Below are positions 28,449 through 37,716 of a DNA stretch of 64,000 nucleotides, piece by piece. The notes under the pieces were generated by a model. That model made no database searches. It saw only the letters and a list, made by a program, of their open reading frames with translations, and was not told the origin of the DNA. This DNA comes from Pantoea sp. Lij88 (GTDB lineage Bacteria > Pseudomonadota > Gammaproteobacteria > Enterobacterales > Enterobacteriaceae). Positions within the stretch are counted from its first letter, which is position 1. Every line of letters begins with the position of its first letter. Location: contig NZ_CP118269.1 in assembly GCF_030062155.1 (NCBI RefSeq), positions 682,001 through 746,000 of the forward strand, read 5' to 3'. Position numbers and translations under genes: made by a program.

Positions 28449-28720
28449 GCGTTCTGGAACAAAGCCGGTTCGCCAGACTCCCCGAACATTCCGAATTTCA
28501 CCTCTCCCTGGTAAATTCCGGCTCTGATCCCTGGGTAGCACAAACAGATTTCACGGCGAAACCAATTTGCCGGTTCGCCTCTGTGCTGTGTTGCCAGACC
28601 CGCACCGCCTGATATCCTGTCCAGCCTGCAATTGACCGGGGCTAATCGTGTTTTATAAGCCACTCTTTACAGAATCCACCTGACAGGCACAATAGCCCTT
28701 TTTCCAGCTCCGTTACGGTT

Positions 28721-29686
28721 ATGTCAGAAGAAGCACTGCGTCTGCAGATACAGAACCTGAAAAAGCACAATGCGCGCCTCAAGCGTATAGCGCATGACGC
28801 CCGTACAAAACTCAACGCGGCGCTGGATGGCACTGGATTGTTCCTGTGGCAGCTCGATATTCCCAGCGGCAAACTGGTGATATTCAACCGGCGCTGGGGC
28901 GCGATGCTCGGCTTCCAGCCAAAAGAGACGGACGCCAACTTTGAATCCTGGAAAGAGAGTCTGCATCCCGATGATGCCGACGAGGTTTTGCAGGCATTCA
29001 ACGATCACATCGCTGGCAAAGCCCCTTACTATGAAGCGCTTCACCGCATGATCGCCAAAAATGGCAGTATCACGTGGGTGCTGGATCGGGGCCGGGTCAG
29101 CGAGTGGAATGCGCATGGAGAGCCGGTTAAAGTCATCGGCACTCACATCGACATGACCAAAGAGAAGCAATATGAAGAGCAACTCGCCCTGCTGGCGCTG
29201 CACGATCCTCTTACTCTGCTCAACAATCGTCATGCCCTGCAGACCTATTTCTGTGAACTGAAAGCGCAGGGGCCCCTCTGCGTGATCTTTATCGACCTGG
29301 ATAACTTCAAACACGTCAACGACACTCTGGGGCATCGCAGCGGTGATGAAGTGCTGATCCAGTTAAGCCATCGGTTTACTGAACTTGCGCCGACAGAGGT
29401 CATGATTGGCCGGCTGGGCGGCGATGAGTTCGTTCTGCTATTGCCGTTTGCGATTGATCATCCGCAGGTCAGACAGCTGGCACACGCCTGCCTTGATGCA
29501 GTGCTAACTCCTTTTGATATGGCAAACGGCCATGCGCTCATAGGCGCTTCAGTGGGTGTGTCTCAGGCGCAGGCAAAAGATGACTTTGATACCGCCCTGG
29601 CGCGGGCTGATGAAGCGATGTACCGCATCAAGAAAAACGGCAAGCGCGGCGTTGCGTTTGATCCCGCGTTTACCGACCCACTCTGA
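28721..29686 (+). CDS. PAS-GGDEF diguanylate cyclase
   Basis: The 321-residue protein has a short N-terminal coiled segment (LRLQIQNLKKHNARLKRIAH), one PAS domain with PAC (about 28-148, ending VIGTHIDMT) and a GGDEF domain (about 155-315). GGDEF is intact at 233-237 within GRLGGDEFVLL, and the substrate loop reads IDLDNFKHVNDTLGH, so it should make c-di-GMP from GTP. The RxxD inhibitory site five residues before GGDEF is absent (the position reads APTE), so product feedback through that site is unlikely. It has no membrane segment and is transcribed alone. Confidence 0.92.
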   Translation: MSEEALRLQIQNLKKHNARLKRIAHDARTKLNAALDGTGLFLWQLDIPSGKLVIFNRRWGAMLGFQPKETDANFESWKESLHPDDADEVLQAFNDHIAGKAPYYEALHRMIAKNGSITWVLDRGRVSEWNAHGEPVKVIGTHIDMTKEKQYEEQLALLALHDPLTLLNNRHALQTYFCELKAQGPLCVIFIDLDNFKHVNDTLGHRSGDEVLIQLSHRFTELAPTEVMIGRLGGDEFVLLLPFAIDHPQVRQLAHACLDAVLTPFDMANGHALIGASVGVSQAQAKDDFDTALARADEAMYRIKKNGKRGVAFDPAFTDPL

Positions 29687-30434
29687 CTCTGCTTCACCCG
29701 GCATGGACTTTGCCTGTTACTGCTGTAAGACCTCCTCTCATGCCATTACCCGATATCACTCACAACATCCTGTACTCTGTCTCGCACCTGCGCGTGCAAT
29801 TTCTATGCATCCCTGCAGAAAACACTTTTTAGTACTATTCCGAAATTGTTATTTTCAATGACAGGTCAGGTAAATTCTGCCGCTTCGGTTCGAACCTGAT
29901 ATTCGCCATTAATCTGAAGTCTCTTTCGAATTAAAATTTTCTTTAAATCAGCATAATCGATCGTTTAATGATCAATTTCGGCTATTTTCAGCTGGTGCGA
30001 TCAGACTTTTGCGCTTCGCTTATTTGTAATGCGATTAACGAGGAGCGAAATACTCTTTGCCGCTTCGCTTGGGGAATTTGATCGTTTGTTGATCATCCTC
30101 ACCACCTGATATTGATGAGATTATCTTAGTACCGCTTCGGTTACTATTTTTTCGATTGGACATTTTTTGAAAATGATCGATAAATAGGGCGCGGCGATTT
30201 TTGCTATTAAGATTTTTTTACGTCGCCGCTCTTTTTGGAATAGAAAGGAGCGATAGTTGAAATGCGTTATCAATCTGGGTGAGGGTGGTACTGCCAATAA
30301 ACCTGAGCTGTGGCGCGTTTTTTATTTGTCTCGCTTGATCGATCCGGTTTTCTGTCTACATTCAGATTGCTGAATCGGCCTGATTAAGCATTTACTGTGC
30401 AAATTCTGATTTTAATCTCAAAGAGGAACACAGA
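29687..30434. other. 748-base AT-rich spacer with four repeated GC boxes
   Basis: No protein gene can be supported here. Four near-identical boxes stand out in AT-rich sequence: CCGCTTCGGTT (29880), GCGCTTCGCTT (30011), CCGCTTCGCTT (30060) and CCGCTTCGGTT (30132). GATC-rich inverted words such as TGATCGTTTGTTGATCA (30089-30105 region) lie between them. Around 30192-30232 GCGGCGA and TCGCCGC could pair and are followed by CTCTTTTT. The region could hold a small RNA, a cluster of regulator sites, or decayed repeats. Confidence 0.35.
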
Positions 30435-30599
30435 ATGACTCAATATCGCGGTGGGGCCGGGAACTTTGCGGCTGACAAGGAGCGTGCTGCGGAAGCGGGA
30501 CGCAAAGGCGGGCAGAAAAGCGGCGGGAACTTCAAGAACGATCCCGAACGTGCCATTGAAGCAGGGCGCAAGGGAGGTAAGGTTAGCCGCCGGAGCTAA
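30435..30599 (+). CDS. yciG: Stress-induced KGG-repeat protein YciG
   Basis: The 54-residue protein is built from two KGG motifs (EAGRKGGQKSGGNF and EAGRKGGKVS) and starts MTQYRGGAGNFAADKERA. This is the YciG/con-10 type of small hydrophilic stress protein. In E. coli yciG stands before yciF and yciE and the group is RpoS- and H-NS-controlled and linked to general stress and motility. AGAGGAA precedes the ATG. The spacing to yciF (504 bases, with a terminator between) is larger than in E. coli, so it is probably a separate transcript here. Confidence 0.88.
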   Translation: MTQYRGGAGNFAADKERAAEAGRKGGQKSGGNFKNDPERAIEAGRKGGKVSRRS

Positions 30600-30735
30600 A
30601 CGACTTTAGTGCTGCTGTGACAGTAGTTTAAAGCGTTTTCCAGGCTTTACACATTCTCTTTCATTTGCCTGCATGATAATTACCTCCTGAATTATGTCGC
30701 TGATTTATCATTGACACAGTGAGACGCCGTTAATT

Positions 30736-30767
30736 AAACCGGTCGGGATTTCCTTGCCGGTTTTTTT
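30736..30767 (+). terminator. Terminator downstream of yciG
   Basis: AAACCGG pairs with CCGGTTT across a 14-base interval and the right arm runs into seven T. It lies 137 bases after yciG. Confidence 0.6.
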
Positions 30768-30805
30768 ATTTCCGATCGCTTAAAGCTATACGATTTAATA
30801 AAACC

Positions 30806-30887
30806 TTGTACAACTAAGTTTTGACTGGTTCTTTTTTTATGCAGTTAATCTGAAAAAATTTATACAGCTTTTTATTAGTTTGTACAA
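30806..30887. repeat. Inverted repeat with TTGTACAA arms upstream of yciF
   Basis: TTGTACAACTAA at 30806-30817 and TTAGTTTGTACAA at 30875-30887 are inverse copies differing by one base, 57 bases apart. Each arm contains the palindrome TTGTACAA or TGTACA. They lie 217 bases and more before yciF in very AT-rich DNA, so they could be paired operator sites; no known regulator is recognised. Confidence 0.4.
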
Positions 30888-31103
30888 ATTACGATGCAGC
30901 TAGCGAAGCCGCAAACATAAAAACATTCCCCCGCTAAATGTCTGCTGTAAAAAGGAAAATGCATTTTACATGCCACTTTTGTCTTGAATTCATACTGACG
31001 CGGCGTGCGATATTAAGAATCTCCACTAGACTTTTCAGGTGTCAACGATATGACTGGCGTTGCGTTATTAACGACGCAGCTTTTTAAACAATGAGGCTAT
31101 CTT

Positions 31104-31586
31104 ATGACAGTGAAAACGTTAAACGACCTGTTCATCCATGACCTATCCGATGTATACAGCGCTGAGAAACAGATAACCCGTGCATTGCCTAAAATGGCGC
31201 GTGCAGCCAGTGACGAAAATCTTATCGCTGCGTTTAATCAGCATCTGGAAGAGACCCGTGCTCAGATTGAACGACTCGACGAGCTGGTGGAAGTGACACC
31301 TGAAGTCAAAATTAAAAGAATGAAATGTCATGCGCTTGAAGGTCTGGTTGAAGAAGCGCAGGAAATTATCGACTCGGTCGAAAAAGGCGAGGTTCGCGAT
31401 CAGGGGCTGATCGGTGCGGCGCAGAAAGTCGAGCACTATGAGATTGCGACCTACGGCACCCTGCATGCGCTGGCCCTGAAGCTGGGTTACACCAAAGCCG
31501 CGCAGCTACTGGAAGCCACCCTGAATGAAGAGAAGCAAACGGATGAGAAACTCACTCAGGTAGCTGAGGCTATTACCGTCTCTTAA
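31104..31586 (+). CDS. yciF: Ferritin-like DUF892 protein YciF
   Basis: The 160-residue helical-bundle protein matches E. coli YciF (166), a dimer with a di-metal ferritin-like site. Ligand-rich helices are visible: DLSDVYSAEKQITRAL, HLEETRAQIERLDEL, AQKVEHYEIATYGTL and LNEEKQTDEKLTQV. Its biochemical role is not settled; it belongs to the stress-induced yciGFE set. TGAGG precedes the ATG. It is followed 10 bases later by yciE. Confidence 0.9.
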   Translation: MTVKTLNDLFIHDLSDVYSAEKQITRALPKMARAASDENLIAAFNQHLEETRAQIERLDELVEVTPEVKIKRMKCHALEGLVEEAQEIIDSVEKGEVRDQGLIGAAQKVEHYEIATYGTLHALALKLGYTKAAQLLEATLNEEKQTDEKLTQVAEAITVS

Positions 31587-31596
31587 GGAGTACCAC

Positions 31597-32103
31597 ATGA
31601 CCGCGATTGAACATTATCATGACTGGCTGCGCGATGCGCATGCCATGGAAAAGCAGGCTGAAAGCATGCTGAGCAAGATGGCTGGCCGTCTTGAGCACTA
31701 TCCAGCGCTGGAACAGCGTCTGGCGCAGCATCTGGAGGAGACTAAACATCAGCTGACGCTGCTGGAGCAGCTGCTCGACAGCCACGGTATCGATCACTCT
31801 GTGATGAAAGATGCGATGGGTAAAATGGCCGCTGCGGGCCAGGCTGTGGGCGGTATGTTCAACTCAGATGAAGTGGTGAAGGGCGCCATGAGTGGCTACG
31901 TGTTCGAGAACGCCGAAATCGCCAGCTACACCAGCCTGATTGCTGCCGCTGAGCAGGTAGGCGATACGCTGGGCGTACGCGTGCTGAATGAGATCCGCGA
32001 TCAGGAAGTGGCAATGGCGGAGTGGCTGCTGCAGAACCTGCCTGACGTCACCCAGCAGTTCCTGCAACGCGCCTCACAGCCGGGCACGGAAGCGAAGAAA
32101 TAA
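31597..32103 (+). CDS. yciE: Ferritin-like DUF892 protein YciE
   Basis: This 168-residue protein is a paralogue of YciF and matches E. coli YciE closely (start IEHYHDWLRDAHAMEKQAE, later GYVFENAEIASYTSLIAAAE). The conserved Glu and His residues in the four helices suggest a ferritin-like di-iron site. AAGGAG precedes the ATG and it is co-transcribed with yciF. A strong bidirectional terminator separates it from treF. Confidence 0.92.
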   Translation: MTAIEHYHDWLRDAHAMEKQAESMLSKMAGRLEHYPALEQRLAQHLEETKHQLTLLEQLLDSHGIDHSVMKDAMGKMAAAGQAVGGMFNSDEVVKGAMSGYVFENAEIASYTSLIAAAEQVGDTLGVRVLNEIRDQEVAMAEWLLQNLPDVTQQFLQRASQPGTEAKK

Positions 32104-32121
32104 CGCATAAACGCGTGCATG

Positions 32122-32149
32122 AAAAAAGCCGGGAATTCCCGGCTTTTTT
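32122..32149. terminator. Bidirectional terminator between yciE and treF
   Basis: A perfect 28-base palindrome has six A on the left, the stem GCCGGGAATTCCCGGC and six T on the right, so it works as an intrinsic terminator on both strands for the convergent yciE and treF genes. Confidence 0.85.
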
Positions 32150-32176
32150 GCGTTGATACGTTTCAGGCTGTGAGGG

Positions 32177-33835
32177 TCAGTCAGCCATCAAATGCCCGTA
32201 CATCGTCATCAGCTTACGGGTGACGCCGTTAGTCCAGCCGAAGCCATCCTGTAACGGGTACTCACCGCCGCCGCCCGGACGGGCACGCTCGCCGCTGATG
32301 TCATACTTCTCGACCAACTTGTGGTGCAACTGATAGAAGTTACTGACCGTATTGAGCCAGTTCACTGCCACTTCGGTCGCCAGCGTCTCTTCACCGTAGT
32401 TATTCAGGCCAACAATCGCCATCCACTGCATCGGCGCCCAGCCGTTAGGGCGATCCCACTGCTCGCCGCTTTCCACCATTGAGGTCAGCAGACCGCCGTT
32501 GCTCAGCAGCAGATGGCGCAGAGAGATGGCCTGCAGATGCGCCTGATGCGGCGTCGCCAGGCCTACAAACAGCGGAACTACCGAGGCCACGGTAAAGGCA
32601 CCGAAACGCTCACGACGCCAGTCATAGTCGCGGAACACACCGGCAGTGCTATCCCACAGATAACGGGTAATGGCACGTTTACGCGCTTCCGCTTTCTTCT
32701 GCCAGGCCAGCGCCGTCAGCTCTTCGCCTTTGGCGTGCGACAGGGTCGCAATCATCAGCTCCAGCTTGTACAGGAACGAGTTCAGATCGATAGGGATAAA
32801 CTGCGTAGTACGGATACTCGACAACCGCTTCGGGTTACGCAGCCAGCGCGAGGAGTAATCCCAGCCTGACTCGGCACCTGCGCGCAGGTCACGATAGACT
32901 TCACTGGCCGGACGTTTAGATTCGCGGGCCGTTTCCACATCCTCTATCCACGATTCATCACGCGGGGTATCGCGGTCATCCCAGTAGCGGTTCAGCAGTG
33001 AGCCGTTGGGCATCCGCACCACGTGACGATAAGCCTGATTTGGCATCAGCGATCCGGCGCCATCCATCCAGAACTGATACTCCTTCATCAGCTGTTCCTG
33101 ATAGCGCTTAGCACCGCGCACGCCATCCTCTTCGAACAGCTCGACCATCAGCGCAAACACCGGTGGCTGAGAACGGCTGAGATAGTAAGTACGGTTACCG
33201 TTTGGCACATGACCGTAGTTATCGATCAGCCAGGCAAAGTTATCCGCCATATGACGCAGCAGATCATCACGGCCCGATTCTGCCAGGCCGAGCATGGTGA
33301 AATAGGAGTCCCAGTAGTAGGTTTCGCCGAAGCGTCCGCCTGGAACGACATAGGGTTTTGGTAACGGCAGCAGCGAAGAGTGCGGCATATGCTGCTGCGG
33401 CATTTTGGTCAGAACCGGCCACAGGTCATCAATATGCTCATTGAGCGTTTTATCCGGGTTGGAGACATAAAAGCTTTCGTTTACGCCAGGCAGATAAAAG
33501 TGATCGGCAACAAAGCGCGACAGGTCGAAATCACTGCTGCGTTTCTGTCGACGATAGCGCATCAGCACATCCAGCGGATCGTACTTAGGCGAACAGTCGG
33601 GGAAGGTTTTGCTGTCCTCGAAGATCCGCGACATCTGGACATGTTCAAACAGTTCCAGATAACGATCGGCAGGCGTCAGCGCATCCGGGGCCGGTAAGCC
33701 TTCAATCAGCTCCGGCTCCGGTTCAGAATCCTGCATGCGATCCAGTTTCAGTTCATGGGGATCGTATTGATACTCAACTTCCGCCCCTGCACGAACTTCT
33801 TCAGGTGCATTTTGTTGCTGGCGATGGGTATTAAT
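32177..33835 (-). CDS. treF: Cytoplasmic trehalase, apparent ATT start
   Basis: TreF hydrolyses trehalose to two glucose in the cytoplasm. The GH37 signatures [15 protein letters not shown] and [13 protein letters not shown] are intact, as is the Gly-rich [18 protein letters not shown] end. The first ATG in frame (33736) is too late: the 33 codons before it still align with E. coli TreF ([13 protein letters not shown] against YELDPYELKLDEM). The only initiator with a ribosome site is ATT at 33835, five bases after GGAGG, giving 552 residues against 549 in E. coli. There is no signal peptide, as expected for TreF rather than TreA. The start codon is inference; the gene identity is sure. Confidence 0.9.
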   Translation of the reverse strand: MNTHRQQQNAPEEVRAGAEVEYQYDPHELKLDRMQDSEPEPELIEGLPAPDALTPADRYLELFEHVQMSRIFEDSKTFPDCSPKYDPLDVLMRYRRQKRSSDFDLSRFVADHFYLPGVNESFYVSNPDKTLNEHIDDLWPVLTKMPQQHMPHSSLLPLPKPYVVPGGRFGETYYWDSYFTMLGLAESGRDDLLRHMADNFAWLIDNYGHVPNGNRTYYLSRSQPPVFALMVELFEEDGVRGAKRYQEQLMKEYQFWMDGAGSLMPNQAYRHVVRMPNGSLLNRYWDDRDTPRDESWIEDVETARESKRPASEVYRDLRAGAESGWDYSSRWLRNPKRLSSIRTTQFIPIDLNSFLYKLELMIATLSHAKGEELTALAWQKKAEARKRAITRYLWDSTAGVFRDYDWRRERFGAFTVASVVPLFVGLATPHQAHLQAISLRHLLLSNGGLLTSMVESGEQWDRPNGWAPMQWMAIVGLNNYGEETLATEVAVNWLNTVSNFYQLHHKLVEKYDISGERARPGGGGEYPLQDGFGWTNGVTRKLMTMYGHLMAD

Positions 33836-33871
33836 AACGGCCTCCTGAGCGGTCGTGGTTGCACAAAGGAC

Positions 33872-33901
33872 AAATTATAGACCTCTCATCCCGCGGAACA
33901 A
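33872..33901 (-). promoter_or_regulatory. Sigma-70-like promoter of treF
   Basis: Read on the minus strand, TTGTTC and TATAAT are separated by 16 bases, and the TATAAT lies 39 bases before the proposed ATT start of treF. The -10 box is a perfect match. The rest of the spacer, up to 34185, is AT-rich, and I see only the qorB 3' hairpin in it. Confidence 0.6.
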
Positions 33902-34150
33902 CAATGCAGAATATCTATGAACGTAATAAAAATTGTCGATTAATCGAGCTTTTTTAATAAATTCCAGTCAATTCAACCAAATATAGCGGAGTTCACAAAA
34001 AACACATTTCGGATGAATCTCTTAGCGGCATGAATAAAAAAATTTAAGCTGAAGAAAACTGGCATTTATTCACATTTTGTAAAAGAAACCGCAGCCGCAA
34101 AGGGTGCAGAAGATGGCATACGTAACGGAACCCAGGAAGGAGAGGGAAGT

Positions 34151-34172
34151 GAGCGGGCCAGAATGCCCGCTC
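34151..34172 (-). terminator. Hairpin downstream of qorB
   Basis: GAGCGGGC and GCCCGCTC pair perfectly across 6 bases, 14 bases after the qorB stop on the minus strand. No T run follows, so termination strength is uncertain. Confidence 0.5.
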
Positions 34173-34185
34173 AGAAACAGAAGAG

Positions 34186-35043
<858 letters not shown>

Positions 35044-35086
35044 GGGATAACTCCTGTGGCTGTTGGTGAAATCCAGACTAGGATAT

Positions 35087-35125
35087 AAACTAATTTTTAG
35101 TAAGTACTTACAGAATTGTTAGTTT
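35087..35125. promoter_or_regulatory. Nested palindromes, candidate YtfH/QorR operator
   Basis: The perfect 12-bp palindrome GTAAGTACTTAC (35100-35111) is flanked by the inverse words AAACTAA (35087-35093) and TTAGTTT (35119-35125). It fills the middle of the 98-base spacer between divergent qorB and ytfH, the place expected for the operator of a redox-sensing HxlR protein. Confidence 0.55.
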
Positions 35126-35141
35126 GAGGAATGCGGATTAA

Positions 35142-35546
35142 ATGTCTGAAAAACTGAGTGAAAAATTTAGTCGTGGCGAACTGCTGAACGTTAACTGCCC
35201 GTCGCGAGACGTGCTGAAACGCGTGACCAGCCGCTGGAGCGTTCTGATTCTGCTGGCCCTGCAGGACCAGACGCTGCGTTTCAGTGCATTACGCCGGGCG
35301 GTCGGTGGCGTCAGCGAACGCATGCTGGCGCAGAATCTCCGTTATCTTGAGGAAGATGGCTTCGTACAGCGTATTGCCTACGATGTGGTGCCGCCGCACG
35401 TGGAATATCGCCTGACTCCCCTCGGGCGCGAAGTCGGTGAGCAGGTAGTAGGGCTGGCGGACTGGCTGGAGCTGAACCTGACCCGCATTCTGGCGCAGCG
35501 CGAAAAATCCGCAGCACAGTCCATCACCCCGGCTCAGCCGTCATAA
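35142..35546 (+). CDS. ytfH: HxlR-family transcriptional regulator YtfH
   Basis: The 134-residue winged-helix protein has the HxlR core: NCPSRDVLKRVTSRWSVLILLAL, LRRAVGGVSERMLAQNLRYLEEDGFVQR and PHVEYRLTPLGREV. A single Cys (in NCPSRDV) sits where HxlR redox sensors such as QorR/YodB carry their reactive cysteine. It is divergent from qorB and probably represses it until quinone or electrophile stress (inference from family and position). Confidence 0.9.
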   Translation: MSEKLSEKFSRGELLNVNCPSRDVLKRVTSRWSVLILLALQDQTLRFSALRRAVGGVSERMLAQNLRYLEEDGFVQRIAYDVVPPHVEYRLTPLGREVGEQVVGLADWLELNLTRILAQREKSAAQSITPAQPS

Positions 35547-36302
35547 TGTGACGGCATCGCTATCCTTTCCGGAAAATGTCTGTTCCCGCTTTTCTGTGAC
35601 CTGACTCTTCAGAACGACATTAACGCAACGGCAGCGAAAGTAATTCCGGCGAATTTTTCGCACCGTTGCTGATTATTAAAACGTTTTATCAGAGCGTGAG
35701 CCGGAATAATTGACTGTCTGAGAAGTGCTGTTAATTCACACCTGCTTTTTGACTCATTTCTTTAACATTTTCGCAGGCGTTTAACTGTGCGATTTCCACT
35801 TTATTTCACCAAAGATTATGGCGGGATTGGCGAGGGTGTAACAGAAAAGAAAACAAAGCGGCAGAGGCAACTGTTTACGGTTTTAACCTGCTAAAAATTA
35901 AGCTGATTTAACTTTTTCACCCTCATTCTTAGCAGGGTTACACTCCCGATTTGACGCAAAATAGTGTCTGAAAACAGGCCGTTGGGCTTATATTTCGTGC
36001 CGCTGGGGTTTTCACCCAACCGATTTTTAAAGTAAGAATTACCGTAACATTAACGACACATAAACACCCTCTGATTAACCTTTAAGCCTTATTTTTAAAT
36101 AAATAATTCCCGCCAAAAACAATGATCAAAATCAACAAAGACTGTTATAGTTTTCATTAACCCCACTGTTTCTGTTTCCTCGTCGCAAATAGCTCTAAAT
36201 TTGCGTCGGGAATTTCAATAAGCGCAGAGAAGTCAGCGCATCAGGCTTAAGTTGTTAATTATAAGTAAATACATGGTGTTCTATGTGGCAAAGAGGTAAG
36301 CA
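35547..36302. other. Long regulatory spacer upstream of the cytochrome bd operon
   Basis: About 750 AT-rich bases without a supportable gene separate ytfH from the oxidase operon. The clear site is an FNR-like box listed separately. The length suggests several regulator sites, which I cannot resolve by eye. Confidence 0.5.
36122..36135. promoter_or_regulatory. FNR/ANR-type binding site
   Basis: ATGATCAAAATCAA matches the FNR consensus TTGAT-N4-ATCAA at 9 of 10 positions. A weak -10 (CATTAA at 36155-36160) stands at the distance expected if the box is centred near -41.5. This would link the oxidase operon to oxygen availability. Confidence 0.5.
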
Positions 36303-37715
36303 ATGTTCGGATTAGATGCCTTTCATCTGGCCAGGATTCAGTTCGCATTTACTGTGTCCTTCCATATTATCTTTCCCGCCATCACCATCGGTCTCGCCAG
36401 CTTCCTGGCCGTACTCGAAGGTATGTGGCTCAAAACCCGCGATCAAACCTATCGCGATCTCTACCATTTCTGGTCGAAAATCTTTGCCGTTAACTTCGGT
36501 ATGGGTGTGGTATCAGGGCTGGTCATGGCTTATCAGTTCGGGACTAACTGGAGTGGCTTCTCGGCGTTTGCGGGCAGTATCACCGGTCCGCTGCTGACCT
36601 ATGAAGTGCTGACGGCGTTCTTCCTGGAAGCGGGCTTCCTGGGCGTGATGCTGTTTGGCTGGAATCGCGTCGGTCCGGGTCTGCACTTCTTTGCCACCTG
36701 CATGGTCGCTCTGGGTACGCTGATTTCGACCTTCTGGATCCTCGCCTCTAACAGCTGGATGCAGACGCCTCAGGGCTTCATCATCGAAAACGGCATTGTG
36801 GTTCCGCAGGACTGGTTCAAAATTGTCTTTAACCCCTCTTTCCCTTACCGCCTGTTCCATATGTCGGTGGCGGCGTTCCTGGCGAGTGCCTTCTTTGTAG
36901 GTTCGTCGGCGGCCTGGCATCTGCTGAAGGGGAATAACAATCCTGCTATCCGCAAGATGTTCTCCATGGCGCTGTGGATGGCGCTGATTGTTGCACCGAT
37001 TCAGGCGATGATTGGTGATGCGCACGGTCTGAATACCCTGGAGCATCAGCCTGCCAAAATCGCGGCCATTGAAGGACACTGGGAAAACCCACCGGGTGAA
37101 GCCACGCCGCTGATCCTGTTCGGCATTCCGGATATGGAGCAGGAGCGCACCAAATATGCGCTGGAAGTGCCTTATCTCGGCAGCCTGATTCTGACGCACA
37201 GTCTGGACAAGCAGGTTCCGGCGCTGAAGTCGTTCCCGAAAGAGGACCGGCCAAATTCCACGGTGATCTTCTGGTCATTCCGCGTGATGGTTGCGCTGGG
37301 ACTGCTGATGATTACGCTGGGCGTTGTCAGCCTGTGGCTGCGTTTCAAAGGGCGTCTCTATGAGTCGCGTCCTTTCCTGTGGTTTGCGCTGTTGATGGGG
37401 CCATCGGGTCTGATTGCGATTCTTGCAGGCTGGTTTACCACTGAAATCGGTCGTCAGCCGTGGGTGGTTTATGGCGTGCAGCGCACCATTGATGCGGTCT
37501 CGGCACATGGCGATATGCACATGAGCATCAGTCTGCTGGCCTTTATTCTGGTCTACAGCTCGGTGTTCGGCGTGGGATATCACTACATGATGCGTCTGAT
37601 TAAACAGGGACCGGTTGTCGGCGAAGGTCATATCACCGAAGAGGGTGGACCGGGTCAGAAGAAAACGCCAGCGCGTCCGCTTTCCGCTGCCACCTTTAAG
37701 GATGGAGACCACTAA
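36303..37715 (+). CDS. cioA: Cytochrome bd-type quinol oxidase subunit I (CioA type)
   Basis: The 470-residue subunit carries the haems b558, b595 and d and oxidises quinol. His ligands appear in VSFHIIFPA (about residue 21) and FHMSVAAF, the Met ligand in HGDMHMSISLL, and the quinol-region motif GRQPWVVYGVQRT is present. It is shorter than CydA of E. coli (522) because the Q-loop is short, as in cyanide-insensitive CIO-type enzymes. The ATG follows AGAGG by 7 bases. It is the first gene of a three-gene operon. Confidence 0.9.
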   Translation: MFGLDAFHLARIQFAFTVSFHIIFPAITIGLASFLAVLEGMWLKTRDQTYRDLYHFWSKIFAVNFGMGVVSGLVMAYQFGTNWSGFSAFAGSITGPLLTYEVLTAFFLEAGFLGVMLFGWNRVGPGLHFFATCMVALGTLISTFWILASNSWMQTPQGFIIENGIVVPQDWFKIVFNPSFPYRLFHMSVAAFLASAFFVGSSAAWHLLKGNNNPAIRKMFSMALWMALIVAPIQAMIGDAHGLNTLEHQPAKIAAIEGHWENPPGEATPLILFGIPDMEQERTKYALEVPYLGSLILTHSLDKQVPALKSFPKEDRPNSTVIFWSFRVMVALGLLMITLGVVSLWLRFKGRLYESRPFLWFALLMGPSGLIAILAGWFTTEIGRQPWVVYGVQRTIDAVSAHGDMHMSISLLAFILVYSSVFGVGYHYMMRLIKQGPVVGEGHITEEGGPGQKKTPARPLSAATFKDGDH

Positions 37716-37716
37716 G

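Noticed and set aside
28342..28720. Genomic island inserted at tRNA-Phe
   Set aside because: No integrase gene and no duplicated tRNA 3' end follow; the downstream gene is an ordinary chromosomal GGDEF gene.
33734..33736. ATG at 33736 as the treF start
   Set aside because: It has no ribosome site and would remove 33 conserved codons that align with E. coli TreF.
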